From Papaver somniferum (Eukaryota > Streptophyta > Magnoliopsida > Ranunculales > Papaveraceae), in contig NC_039361.1 of assembly GCF_003573695.1 (NCBI RefSeq), positions 91,964,149-92,028,148 on the forward strand: 64,000 bases of DNA. Reading direction: 5' to 3'. Every line of letters starts with the position of its first letter. Position 1 is the stretch's first letter. Made by a program: the position numbers and the translations under genes. The notes under the pieces were generated by a model. The model had not been told where the DNA came from, made no database searches, and was given only the letters and a program-made list of their open reading frames with translations. This document shows, in pieces, positions 10,674-21,971 of this stretch.

Positions 10674-13600
10674 TTTTGATGGTGGTTTTTAGCTTAGGGT
10701 TAAAATCGCAAAACCTTACATCTGACATGACGTCACTACAATCACTAGCGCATTTATTGAATCATTCAACATACCTACGATAAGAATTACCAGGGTACAT
10801 TTTTTTTATATAAATGTGTCATGTTCCAAGGCAGAACCCTTAGTATTGACCGACATCATCTTCGTACATATCCTAATTCTCATGCTACCGCGCCAAGGCA
10901 TGCCAACCATGCCAGCCGCACCACTGTGCCAATGGAAAACCATGCCAGCCACATCTCCGCGCCAAGGCATGCCAACCATGCCAGCCGCACCACAGTGCCA
11001 ATGGCAAACCATGCCAGCCACGTCTACCGCGCCAAGGCATGCCAACCATGCTAGCCGCACCATGCGCCAATGGCATGCCAAACCCTTGGCCCCACCATGC
11101 CAAGACAACCGCACCTTTCCTTAGCCCCAACCGTGCGTCAATGGCATGCCAAACCCTTGGTCCCACCATGCCAAGCCAACCGCACCTTGCCTTGGCCCCA
11201 CCATGCCAAGCCTTCCGTACCAAACCCTTGGCCCCACTATGCCAAGCCATCCGCGCCATTGGCCTTAGCCCCACCATGCCGTCCTTCCCTATGCGGCTAC
11301 CAAAACGAAGGCGTGCGACGATCAACGTCCATCCTTCCATCCTAGATGCAAATCCTAGCCGTCCAAGGTCGCAAACAACGCATGGTAACCTTTGGCCCAA
11401 AACCCTAGTTTTGGCCACGCCAAACCGCGGCAAGCCATACCATGCTGGCCTTCCCCATGCGGCTAACAAAACGAAGGCGTGCGACGATCAACGACCACCC
11501 TTCCATCCTGGATGCAAATCCTAGCCGTCCAACGTCGCCAAACAACGCATGGTAACCTTTGGCCCAAAACCCTAGCTTTGGCCACGCCAAACCGCGCCAC
11601 ACCATGCCGGCTAATGAGTGCTAAAAAGTGCATATTTCTATATATTTTTCTTGGCATTTAACTCATCTTTTGTGCATTAATTCTACATTTTATCCCATAT
11701 TCTGTATTTTCATTGTTTTCAAGAATAAATATTTTTCTTACTTAATTTTATATTTTTAGGTAATAAATAAAGTATCGACTTCACCTCCCTCACCTCCGTA
11801 TGCAACAGCCTCACCTTCACCACCTGCTCCGCCATCAGCCATGTCCGCCTCTGCCACCACCACAACTCTCACCAAAGACATCATAGCTCCTACCAACTGA
11901 AACCCACTCTTCCCCTACTCCTCTAGCTTTCTATAACATCAATTCCTCGATCTTTTCCTCTCACAGGAACCCTAGGTTAGGGGTTGATGAAATAGATGAG
12001 CTAGAAAAGCAATTAGGGCATGGGAAGAACAAGAGAAGACGAAGGAGAGGAAATTGAAGTATGGGTCGACACTTTGGAGCAGTTATCAGAGATTAGGTGA
12101 GTCGATTTTGATTTCTATTTCACAACAGAAAACCCTAATTTTACAAATTGAAGATTTTTGGGAATTGTTGATTGTAACTAGAAATAGCAGAGTGGGTGAA
12201 GATAATTGAGTAAAATCAGAGTTGTTAGGTGAGTCAATTTTGGATATTTGGTAAACCCTAATTTCACTGATTTGGGGGATTTTTGGGGATTTTGCTTATA
12301 TGTATAAATAGGTGTTAAGGGTTGTGAATTTGGGCATCTCTGGACTAGCCAGTAGACATTTGAAGAAATTTTAATTACAATTTCAAATTCAGTCCCTTTA
12401 TCACAGTTGTTTATTTTGAATGTTATGTGTGTGTTGTTTGAATTATCCTGTATGATGTTTATTGTTGTTCACAAGTTTAGCATGAGCTAAACTGCATTAG
12501 GCTGAGGCTCAGATGAAGCCTAGTGCACTGTCAAATGGTGAATTGCTAGGATAGTTATCCTGATGTATGTTTTGATTGAGAAATGGGAAGAGATTAATGC
12601 TCATAGTGCCTGTGATTGATTGTTCTGTCAAAAGACAGTCAATGCTAGGGGCAAACTAGTGAGCAAATTAGTTTTCCTCCCATTCTAGATGTATGCATAG
12701 GATTTTCAACTCAACCTAGGATCACACTGCTTGTCTAGGACACAAAGGTGGATTCTAAGCCCTTAGCTTAGCCACAATCCCTTTTACAGTCACTTAATTT
12801 CAGTTCTATTTTGTTCCCTGCTAAATTTACCTTCCTTCACCGTTTTTCTTGCATTTTGAAGCTGTTGTGCACTGAAATCAGTGCACAAACTACCCCTGCC
12901 CTTGTCTCACAGCCTTGGTTCATGCCATTTGCCCTCTTTGTTTCACTGCCACTATAACATTGTGATCTTGCATCTTGTTTTACATCATCTGCCAGCATAG
13001 TTTAACTTCTTTATGCTCCCACTCCCTGTGGACTAACCCCTTGCTTACCTTCTATACTAAAACTTGGCCTTGTATACTTGCAAGTTTTGTGTGCAACCCC
13101 ATTTTCACACCACCGGCCTTCCCTATGCGGCTACCAAAACGAAGGAGTGCGACGATCAACGACCACCCTTCCATCCTAGATGTAAATCCTAGCCGTCCAA
13201 GGTCGCTAAACAACGCATGATGGTTGTCGTGCCATACTATGTCGGCCTTCCCCATGCGGCTACCAAAACGAAGGCGTGCGACGATCAACGGCCACGCTTC
13301 CATCCTAGATGCAAATCCTAGCCGTCCAAGGTCGCCAAACAATGCATGGTAACCTTTGGCCCAAAACCCTAGATTTGGCCACGCCAAACCGCGCCAATGG
13401 CATGACAACCACCTTTCCGCACCATATCATGTCGACCTTCCCTATGCGGCTACCAAAACGAAGGTCTGCAATAATCAACGGCCACTTTTTCATCTAAGAT
13501 GCAGATCTTAGACGTCCAAGGTTACCAGCTAACGCATGTCAACCTTTGGCCCTAGTTTGGTCGCGCCTAAACAAAGCCAAAACCCTAACTTTTGGACGCG

Positions 13601-14438
13601 CCTAAACTGGGACATATTAAAGCCATACTGATCATACTTTCATGCCATTGGCTACCAAACGAAAGGTTGCAATAATCAACGTCTACCTTCCTCTTAAGAT
13701 GCAAAATCTCGACCGTTGAAGGTCACCACCGAGCCGGAAAGTCTCCCAAGCTCAACTTTCCAGACAACAACAACATGCTACATGTTTTCCACGAAAACAC
13801 TCGAGACATCAACACATGTCACAAACTGGGAGATGCTCATTGGGTATTGGTTTGGCGGTTTACAGCAAGCGGCATACACTACGCTCGTTAATAGAAAGTG
13901 TCATAAGGATGAGGCAGTTAGTAAATACAGGGAGTAATGGTGAAACGCTTTCTTTTATGGAACATCAATTCCAAGGGTTACCGGTTACCACGTCCTCCCA
14001 TTTACTCACCCGTTTTCCATTTCTTAATTAGACCAGAGTACGTTTCACTTCGACTTGTATAAATAGGCATTACCTATTTCCACCGAACAACAAGTTCTGG
14101 TCAGGAGCATACAACAATCAGAAAACGTTTGCTAGCTTTCCCATCTATTAGCTTCCCACTTTATGATACAAGTTACAAAACAACTACTCTTCCAGAATCA
14201 ACTATTCTGGTCTCAACATTCTATTCGCTTCCCTCCCCAAAACCAACCCTTCTCCTCCACTTTGTGACCGAAGAAAGTCTGGAACGACCATTTCTTGCTT
14301 TAGGCCGGACTTGTACAGATTGATCTCTCGAATCTAAAGTACTCCCTTGCAGTACATTGTTTAGGGTTTTGATTTTTTTTCTCACCCACATCACACGAAA
14401 TTACCGAAACCAGCATAAACTGTTTTCACCCTCAAACA
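10674..14438 (+). repeat. Element B left LTR (with nested solo LTR)
   Basis: Starts at the GCGGT TSD and ends ...CTCAAACA. It contains GC-rich CCATGCCAAGCC minisatellite (10880-11280) and diverged units of the 215-bp array. TATA box TATAAATAG at 14058-14066. Open frames seen here on both strands (10806-11661) are repeat artefacts. Confidence 0.9.
11607..13117 (+). mobile_element. Solo LTR nested in element B's left LTR
   Basis: Flanked by CCGGC at 11607-11611 and 13113-13117; body 11612-13112 (1501 bp). The corresponding site in B's right LTR (about 20966-20975) is uninterrupted ATGCCGGCCTTCC, which proves insertion. The body begins TAATGAGTGCTAAAAAGTGC and ends ATTTTCACACCA, resembling a Ty3/gypsy LTR. 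No internal region is present, so the element was reduced by LTR-LTR recombination. Confidence 0.85.
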
Positions 14439-14439
14439 A

Positions 14440-14458
14440 TTGGCGACCACAGTGGGAG
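14440..14458 (+). other. Element B primer-binding site
   Basis: TTGGCGACCACAGTGGGAG begins 2 nt after the LTR end. The TGG start fits the CCA end of a tRNA; the tRNA itself is not assigned. Confidence 0.65.
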
Positions 14459-14535
14459 ATTGGTCTTTCGGTTACAATGTCAATTTTCAATCCTCGATCT
14501 CCTACTTCGACCCAGACGTCAGGACGGTAGAGGCA

Positions 14536-14730
14536 AACGATCCTCTCAGGGATCGACGACTCAGCTACCAGACGGCCCGATACGATCCTCCCAGGGATCG
14601 ACGACTCAGTTACCAGACGACCCGATTACCAGTCATGACATGACAAGGGGCGACTGGGTACTTCCCAGAGGTTAAAAGCAAACGATCCGCCCAGGGATTG
14701 ACGACTCGATTATCAAGTGACTCAGGGACG
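14536..14730 (+). repeat. 45-bp minisatellite in element B
   Basis: Units ACGATCCTC(T/C)CAGGGATCGA followed by CGACTCAG...CAGACG: two close copies at about 14538-14627 and a diverged third near 14683-14730. Confidence 0.8.
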
Positions 14731-15867
14731 ACTGGGGACTTTCCACAATTGCGGTGCTTCTCACAAAACTCGGACTTGCACCTGACTCATTTTTCGTTAG
14801 CAGATCCAAAAAACCGAGTAAGTCTTGCCTAGAAAAAATACATGGTTTACTATTTCAAATTTTCACGGGAATGATAAAACCGATAGCCATGTTATGTTTC
14901 ATCCCATGTCATCTACCGACAGGCAACGTTCACGGTTCCATATCTTCCCTAGGATGTTTGTGTCACTTACAATCATAATAAAAAATGGCATCATCCTAAA
15001 ACAGTTCATCCCGAATAATAATCCAAAACCCTCATAGGTAACACTTGTTTATCAACCCAAAAGTCCAGAAAATCAAAACCATAAAGCCAGGTGTTTCATT
15101 TGCCTTTCAAAAAAAAAAAAAAAAACAGAATAATTTCAGAAGACAGAAGTGCATTCAAAGGAAGCCATTCAACGGTGTTTTGCTCTTCTCGTAGAAGGCG
15201 TCCTTCGTCATTTGGAGGACCGCCTGTTTCATCTCCAACTCTTTGGAAAGCTTTTCGACCTCTGCTTCTTATTGTTTGACCACGTCCGCAGAAGGACCTT
15301 TGGTCACCTTGGCCTGCAACTTTTGGATCTCAGAGAAACCCTAACGCCCAGTTCCTCGTGGAATCAGTCACCTACCCGTACGTACCTACTTTGCATAATA
15401 ACGATTACCAGTCACTATTCATGAGCTATCCGACGCTACTACAGTGATATTCGAAGAGAAGAACAATATTTCTACAGATTCATGGAAGATATACCTATGG
15501 ATAGTATTTTCCCCAAAGCAAGAAAACAAATTGAAAGAGAAACGCTGGAGTACATAGCTGGAATACGCTTGCCCACTTTATTGCTACCGCTAACACCAGG
15601 ACGTGAGAACAAAGATAAGAGATAAAAAGGAGAGCCAACCCCTTTCATACGCACTTGGAATTTGAATAAGGAAATGATTTCCTATTTGAGACACATATGG
15701 AAAGAGGCAACTGGGCCCGCAAGAACAAGTCCGCGCCACGCCAAGCGAGCGCCGTGCCAAGCCAACGTCGTGCCAAGCCAACAGTCCACGCCATGCCCAG
15801 ACAACAGTCCGTACCATACCAAATCCAAACCAGCGTCCACGCCAAGCCAGCGCCCATTCCAAGCCGA

Positions 15868-15971
15868 TCCAGCGCTAACAACTTGCATCTTTCCAGCGCC
15901 AGCAACTTGCATCCTTCCAGCGCTAACAACTTGCATCTTTCCAGCGCCAGCAGCTTGCATCCTTCCAGCGT
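15868..15971 (+). repeat. 24-bp minisatellite in element B
   Basis: More than four units of TTCCAGCGC(T/C)A(A/G)CAACTTGC plus ATCT or ATCC. The two alternate unit versions interleave regularly, so the true period is 48 bp. Confidence 0.88.
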
Positions 15972-18229
15972 TGCCTTTTGAACGCCCAGTAGAAGGGAAT
16001 CAGCAATCTAATTTCATCACACGTAAAGATCAGGAACAACTTCTCCAAAATCGAAGCAAAAAAAATCAGCAACCTCCCTGAGTTCACAAAGACTCTTTTC
16101 CTGTCAGAAGCTGCATGATTTCCGGGGACTTGGCCCACAAAATCGTGCAGTCTATGATGAAACACTTATGTGAGATTCTGTAGGCGCACCGTCAAGACAT
16201 ATTCGCATCCCTCAACCGCACTGCATCAGGGAAGCAGCTGTTTCAAACCAGAGAAGCCGTTCCCAAACCCCAACCTCTCCTGGAAAGCACGATTGATAGA
16301 TGGAACTGGGGACTCCTAACCATTGTTCGCTTGAAGGGTGTTCAGTTTGACAACACACTGATTAACGTAGCCGCTCCTCTTCAACGTTCGCTCCAACATC
16401 CGCTTCACTTCAACGTCCTCCAGCAGCGGCTCCGTTTCAACGTTCGCTCCGACAGCCGCTCCGGTTCAACGCTCGCTCAAGCAGCCGCTCCGCTTCAGCG
16501 TTCTCTCCATAAGCTGCTCCAGAATCCGAAGCCGAAGATTCAATGTTTGGCTCCTTAAGTTTCAACATTCTTTCCAAGAGCCGAAGCTGCTTCAACGCCG
16601 TTTCTTCCTGCAAAGGGTTGTACCACCACGCTCCCCATGTCAAGGATCACGATCACAGCCAACCAACCTCCTTAGTCATGACCGCCTTTTGATCCATCTC
16701 GCCAAAACTCGTGATCATGGACAGTTTGCTCGCTTACGTGTCCATCCAATCCTATTACTTCCATGGATGCCGATACAATTCTATCCAACCTACTCTGTTA
16801 CCAAGACAATGTAGTCTCTTCTTATTACATCTGCTACCAAGAACTGTTGCCGCTCATTTGTTGATACTAGCCAGAGCTTCACCACAGCAGTAATCACTAC
16901 AAAAGTAACCTTTACTCCTCCATATTTTAAGTTCCACATGGAAGAAGTAACAAAATCACCAGTACGAACGCACGATGGTGATGTCTTTATCATGGTCAAC
17001 CCACTGACCATAAGATATGGAAACATGTAAACCATACTTGGGGGCTGAGGATATACACAGAATCCCTTTACTGTCAAAGCTCAGAAGACACATTCAACCA
17101 AAAGGTCATAGCCACAACAAGGTCATCTACTCTTCAAGGGTGCGACGCAAGAAAATCATCACCTATCTGTCCAGAAGACACCTTCAATACTTTACAAGGC
17201 CGAGGAGGATCCCAAGCCTGCTCAGAGGAAAACAACTTCAGAAACTGAAGAAAAATGCGACTGGGGACTGCTCATCGCAGTCCATCCTAACGACCATCAA
17301 ACACTCATGAGATAACTCCAGAGACGCGACTGAAACATTTTCTTGAAGAAACAGAGGGAGCCATAATAAACAACATAACTCTCTCATTCCTACCACTTCA
17401 CTATCCAGGATATTTCATCATGTGATATTCTGATCACCCCAGCGTCACATCCAGAAGAGTACGATAAGCTTATATCAAATCCCGTGGATGTGGATTCAAG
17501 GCGATGCAATGAAAGTAGGCTACACATGGGGACTACCAACATGGGATCCTTTCACTCCCCTCAACCAGGTTATTTCTGATTTCAACATCATCACTGTCGA
17601 AGTTTTACGAGACGTAGGAATTTCTCAACATGAAGCCGTACATGTGGACCGAAGACTCCAAATGCACGCCACAAAGATACATTCACATATTCGGCCAAGC
17701 CATTAGATCTAACAGAAGCATAACTGGGGACTGGTCACCACATCCCATTCCACACGATAGTCCAAGATTCAGAAGATGGTTCGAAGGATGCCACTTGGAA
17801 CCAAGTCCTTGAAGACTTGATAGTAGCACATCGCCAACGAAACGTCTCCCAATTCATCTATTTCATCTAGTGTCTCCGGAAGATTTCGACCAATACAAGC
17901 ATCCGCAACATATTGTTATCGCGATCAGAGGGTCCAGGCACTGAACAACCTAAAATCAAGGATAGACCGAAAATGCAACCACATCCATCCGTCCTAATAA
18001 TACAATGGAGTTTGATAAATTTTGGAATCCACTGGAGATACACTGCAGACGAAAGCACGGATCCGGACGAGCAACAAAAAACAGAAGAAGGTCAATATCT
18101 CTTTTTATGCGGACGGAGTTTCTAGAGTCTGAACAAAATAAAGATTCCTTCTTGCTCCATGAAATGGATGACTGGGCGCGACTATGCCACCTCGGGCCCG
18201 CAACATCCCTCCTGAATTTTACTGTCGAG

Positions 18230-18871
18230 CTTTTTTCACCTCTCGAACGAGCTCAAAACCTAAACATTCCCGCTTGGGGAGATAGGAAATTCTTTTTCGT
18301 TCATAATGGAGGGGAGGACCGTCAAAATACGAGTTCGTACGATAATTCTACAACGATTCTAGTAAGGGGCGCTAATTAGGGTTGCAACATGCTAAAAACT
18401 GAAGCAATTTGTTACCTTCCCGAAGCCAGTCGTCACCTTCCCAGGGAACTGAAGAAAGTTGTTATCTTCCTGAAGCCAGTCGTCACCTTCCCAGGGAACT
18501 GAAGCAAGTTGTTACCTTCCCGAAGCCTGTCGTCACCTTCCCAGGAAACTGAAGCAAGTTGTTATCTTCCCGAAGCCAGTCGTCACCTTCCCAGGGAACT
18601 GAAGCAAGTTGTTATCTTCCCAAAGAAAGTCATCATCTTCCCACGGAACTAAAGCAAGATGCCATCATTCCACGGGTCCGCAATTCTTCCTGAATTTTAC
18701 TGTCTAGCTGTTTTCACCTCCCGAACGAGCTCAAAACCTAAATATTCCCGAGACGGCAGATAGGAAATTATTTTCCGTTCATAATGGAGGGGCGGACCGT
18801 CCAAATCCTAGTTCGTACTAGAATTCTACAGCCATTCTATTAAAGGGCGCTAATTAGGGTTTCAGCATGCC
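18230..18871 (+). repeat. 160-bp direct repeat flanking a 50-bp tandem array in element B
   Basis: 18230-18393 and about 18711-18871 are diverged direct copies (CGAACGAGCTCAAAACCTAA ... GGGCGCTAATTAGGGTT). Between them, about five 50-bp units start near 18399, 18449, 18499, 18549 and 18599 with the pattern CTGAAGCAAGTTGTTA...GAAGCCAGTCGTCACC. Not coding. Confidence 0.85.
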
Positions 18872-19007
18872 AAACCCTAATTCAGACAAAGTTGTCATCA
18901 TCCCATGAAACTGAAGCCGGTCGTCATCCATCCACGGAAATGAAGCCAGTCGTCATCCTTCCAAGGAACTCAAGCTAGCTCCACTCCAAGCCGAGCAATG
19001 CAAGTAG

Positions 19008-19222
19008 CTCCATTTCAAGACGACTAATGCTGACGGCTCCCATTCCAAGCCGACCAACGCCTGCGGCTCCCATTCCAAGCAGACCAATGTATGTGGCTCC
19101 CATTACAATCCGACCAACGCCTGTGGCTCCCATTCCAAGCCGACCAACGCCTGCGGTTCCAATTCCAAGCCAACCAATGCATGTGGCTCCCATTCCAAGA
19201 CGACCAACGCCAACATCTCCGC
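19008..19222 (+). repeat. 30-bp minisatellite in element B
   Basis: About seven units of GGCTCCCATTCCAAGCCGAC + CAACGCCTGC with base changes. The period is a multiple of three, which leaves both strands open and creates spurious ORFs. Confidence 0.88.
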
Positions 19223-19538
19223 TCAAGCCGCACCAACACCGACAACTCGCTAATCCAGCACCTCCGCGTTCCTTAGACCAGCCAAGATACGCGTGACCAA
19301 GACAAGCCGACAGTCTGCATCTCAACCAGCAACCGCCTCTACCATTTCAATGTCTAGCAAGCAACACCATGAGTAGAATTTACGCAAGGCTGCCAACACA
19401 AGAATCACGAATTCTCCTTATCTCTCGAAAAAGGTTAGTCGGGTCTTCCTGACCATCTTTTCATGACTTTCCATTTCGATTTTGTCCTAGCCTGTCACCA
19501 TCTTATGCTTACCTCGCAACAATGCTCCTGTTCCGAGC

Positions 19539-19554
19539 TAAGAAAGGGACTTAA
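19539..19554 (+). other. Element B polypurine tract
   Basis: AAGAAAGGGACTTAA lies directly before the right LTR start at 19555. Confidence 0.6.
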
Positions 19555-21971
19555 TGTTGATGGTGGTTTTTAGCTTAGGGTTAAAATCGTAAAACCTTAT
19601 ATCTAACATGACATCACTACAACCACTAGCGCATTTATTGAATAATTCAACATACCTACGATAAGAATTACCAGGGTACCTTTTTTTTTATATACATGTG
19701 TCATGTTCCACGGCAGAACCCTTAGTATTGACCGACATCATCTTCGTGCATACCCTAATTCTCATGCTACCGCGCCAAGGCATGCCAACCATGCCATCCG
19801 CACCACTGTGGCAATGGAAAACCATGCCAGCCACATCTCCGCGTCAAGGCATGCCAACCATGCTAGCCGCAGCATGCGCCAATGGCATGCCAAACCCTTG
19901 GCCCCACCATGCCAAGCCAACCGCACCTTGCCTTGGACCCAACCATGCTAGCCGGACCATGCACCAATGGCATGCCAAAAACTTGGCCCCACCATGCCAA
20001 GCCAACCATACCTTTCCTTGGCCCCACCATGCCAAGCCGTCCGTACCAAACCCTTGGCCCCACTATGCCAAGCCATCCGCGCCATTGGCCTTTGCCCCAC
20101 CATGCCGCCCTTCCCTATGCGGCTACCAAAACGAAGGCGTGCGACGATCAATGGCCACCCTTCCATCCTAGATGCAAATCCTGGCCGTCCAAGGTCGCCA
20201 AACAACTCATGGTAACCTTTGGCCCAAAGCCCTAGTTTTGGCCACGCCAAACCGCGCCAAGGCATGCCATGACACATGTGCCAATGACATGCCTTTCCGC
20301 ATCATACCATGCCGTCCTTCCCCATGCGGTTACCAAAACGAAAGCGTGCGACGATCAACAACCACCCTTCCATCATGGATGCAAATCCTAGCCTTCCAAG
20401 GTCGCCAAACAACGCATGGTAACCTTTGGCCCAAAACCCTAGTTTTGGCCACGCCAAACCGCGCTAAGGAATGCCATGCCACATGTGCCAATGGCATGAC
20501 AACCACCGTGTCGCGCCACGCTATGCAGGCCTTACCTATGCGGCTACCAACGAAGGCGTGCGATGATCAACGGCCACACTTCCATCCTAGATGCAAATCC
20601 TATCCGTCCAAGTTCGCCAAACAACGCATGGTAACCTTTGGACCAAAACCCTAGTTTTGGACACGCCAAACCGCGCCAAGGCATGCCATGCCACATGTGC
20701 CAATGGCATCCCAACCACCTTGGCATGCAACCACCTTGCCACGCCTTACCATGCCGGCCTTCCCCATGCGGCTACCAAAATGAAGGCGTACGACGATCAA
20801 CGGCCACCCTTCCATCCTAGATGCAAATCCTAGCCGTCCAAGGTCACCAAACAACGCATGGTAACCTTTGGCCCAAAATCCTAGCTTTGGCCACGCCAAC
20901 CCGCGCCAAGGCATGCCATGCCACATGTGCCAATGGCATGCTAACCACCATGTCGCGCCATACCATGCCGGCCTTCCCTATGCGGCTACCAAAACGAAGG
21001 CCTGCAACAATCAACGACCATTTTTTCATCTAAGATGCAGATCTTAGCCGTCCAAGGTTACCAGCTAACGCATGACAACCTTTGTCCCTAGTTTAGTCGC
21101 GCCCACACAAAGCCAAAACCCTAACTTTTGGCCGCGCCTAAACTGGGACATATTAAATCCATACTGATCATACTTTCATGTCACTGGCTACCAAACGAAA
21201 GGTTGCAATAATCAACGGCTACCTTCCTCATAAGATGCAAAATCTCGACCGTTGAAGGTCACCACCGAGCTGGCAAGTCTCCTAAGCTCAACTTTCCAGA
21301 CAACAACAACATACTACATATTTTCCACGAAAACACTCGAGACATCAACACATGTCACAAACTGGGGATGCTCGTTAGGTATTGGGTTGGCGGTTTACAG
21401 CGTGCGGCGTAAACTACGCTCGTTATTAGAAAGTGTCAGAAAGATGAGGTGGTTAGTAAATACAGGGAGTAATGGTGAAACGCTTTTTGTATGGAACATC
21501 AATTCCAAGCGTTACCGGTTACCACCTCCTCCCATTTACTCACCCGTTTTCCATTTCTTAATGAGACTAGAGTATGTTTCACTTTGGCTTGTATAAATAG
21601 GAATTACCTATTTCCACCGAACAACAAGTTCTGGTCAGGAGCATACAACAATCAGAAAACGTTTGCTAGCTTTCCCATATGTTAGCTTCCCACTTTCTGA
21701 TACAAGTCACAAAACAACTACTCTTCCATAATCAACTATTCTGGTCTCAACACTCTCTTCGCTTTCCTCCCCAAAACCAACCCTTCTCCTCCACTTTGTG
21801 ACCGAAGCAAGTCTGGAACGACCATTTCTTGGTTTAGGCCGGACTTGTACAGATTGATCTCTCGAATCTAAAGTACTCCCTTGCAGTACATTGTTTAGGG
21901 TTTAGATTTGTTTCTCACCCACATCACACGAGATTATCGAAACCAGTAGAAATTGTTTTCACCCTCAAACA
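19555..21971 (+). repeat. Element B right LTR
   Basis: 2417 bp, TGTTGATGG...CTCAAACA. TATA box TATAAATAG at 21592-21600. Contains a tandem array of 204-228-bp units (see 20108-21070). Confidence 0.9.
20108..21070 (+). repeat. About 215-bp tandem array inside element B's LTR
   Basis: Unit starts (CCTTCCC(T/C)ATGCGGCTACC) at about 20108, 20325, 20529, 20757 and 20971. Each unit runs through AACGCATGGTAACCTTTGG and CCACATGTGCCAATGGCATG. The left LTR has fewer, shorter units (about 11283, 11451, 13117, 13245, 13435), so copy number differs between LTRs. Confidence 0.88.

Larger units (their letters stand above)
10674..21971 (+). mobile_element. Element B: large non-autonomous LTR retrotransposon inside element T's antisense gene
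   Basis: LTRs are 10674-14438 and 19555-21971. TSD GCGGT sits at 10669-10673 and 21972-21976, and rejoining the two sides restores the antisense gene. PBS follows the left LTR and a PPT precedes the right LTR, so it reads plus. The 5.1-kb interior has no gag or pol, only several minisatellite arrays. It must therefore have used enzymes from another element. The left LTR is longer because it holds a 1.5-kb solo LTR (11612-13112). The left LTR's first dinucleotide is TT where the right has TG. Confidence 0.9.

Noticed and set aside
10806..11661. Overlapping open frames on both strands (Pro/His/Ala-rich and Trp/Gly-rich)
   Set aside because: They come from GC-rich tandem repeats in element B's LTR with periods near multiples of three; the same happens at 15590-16081, 18975-19325 and 19698-20926.
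18399..18660. CRISPR-like array (50-bp units) and similar 24-, 30- and 45-bp arrays
   Set aside because: Whole units repeat without unique spacers, the DNA is plant nuclear, and no cas genes are present; these are minisatellites.
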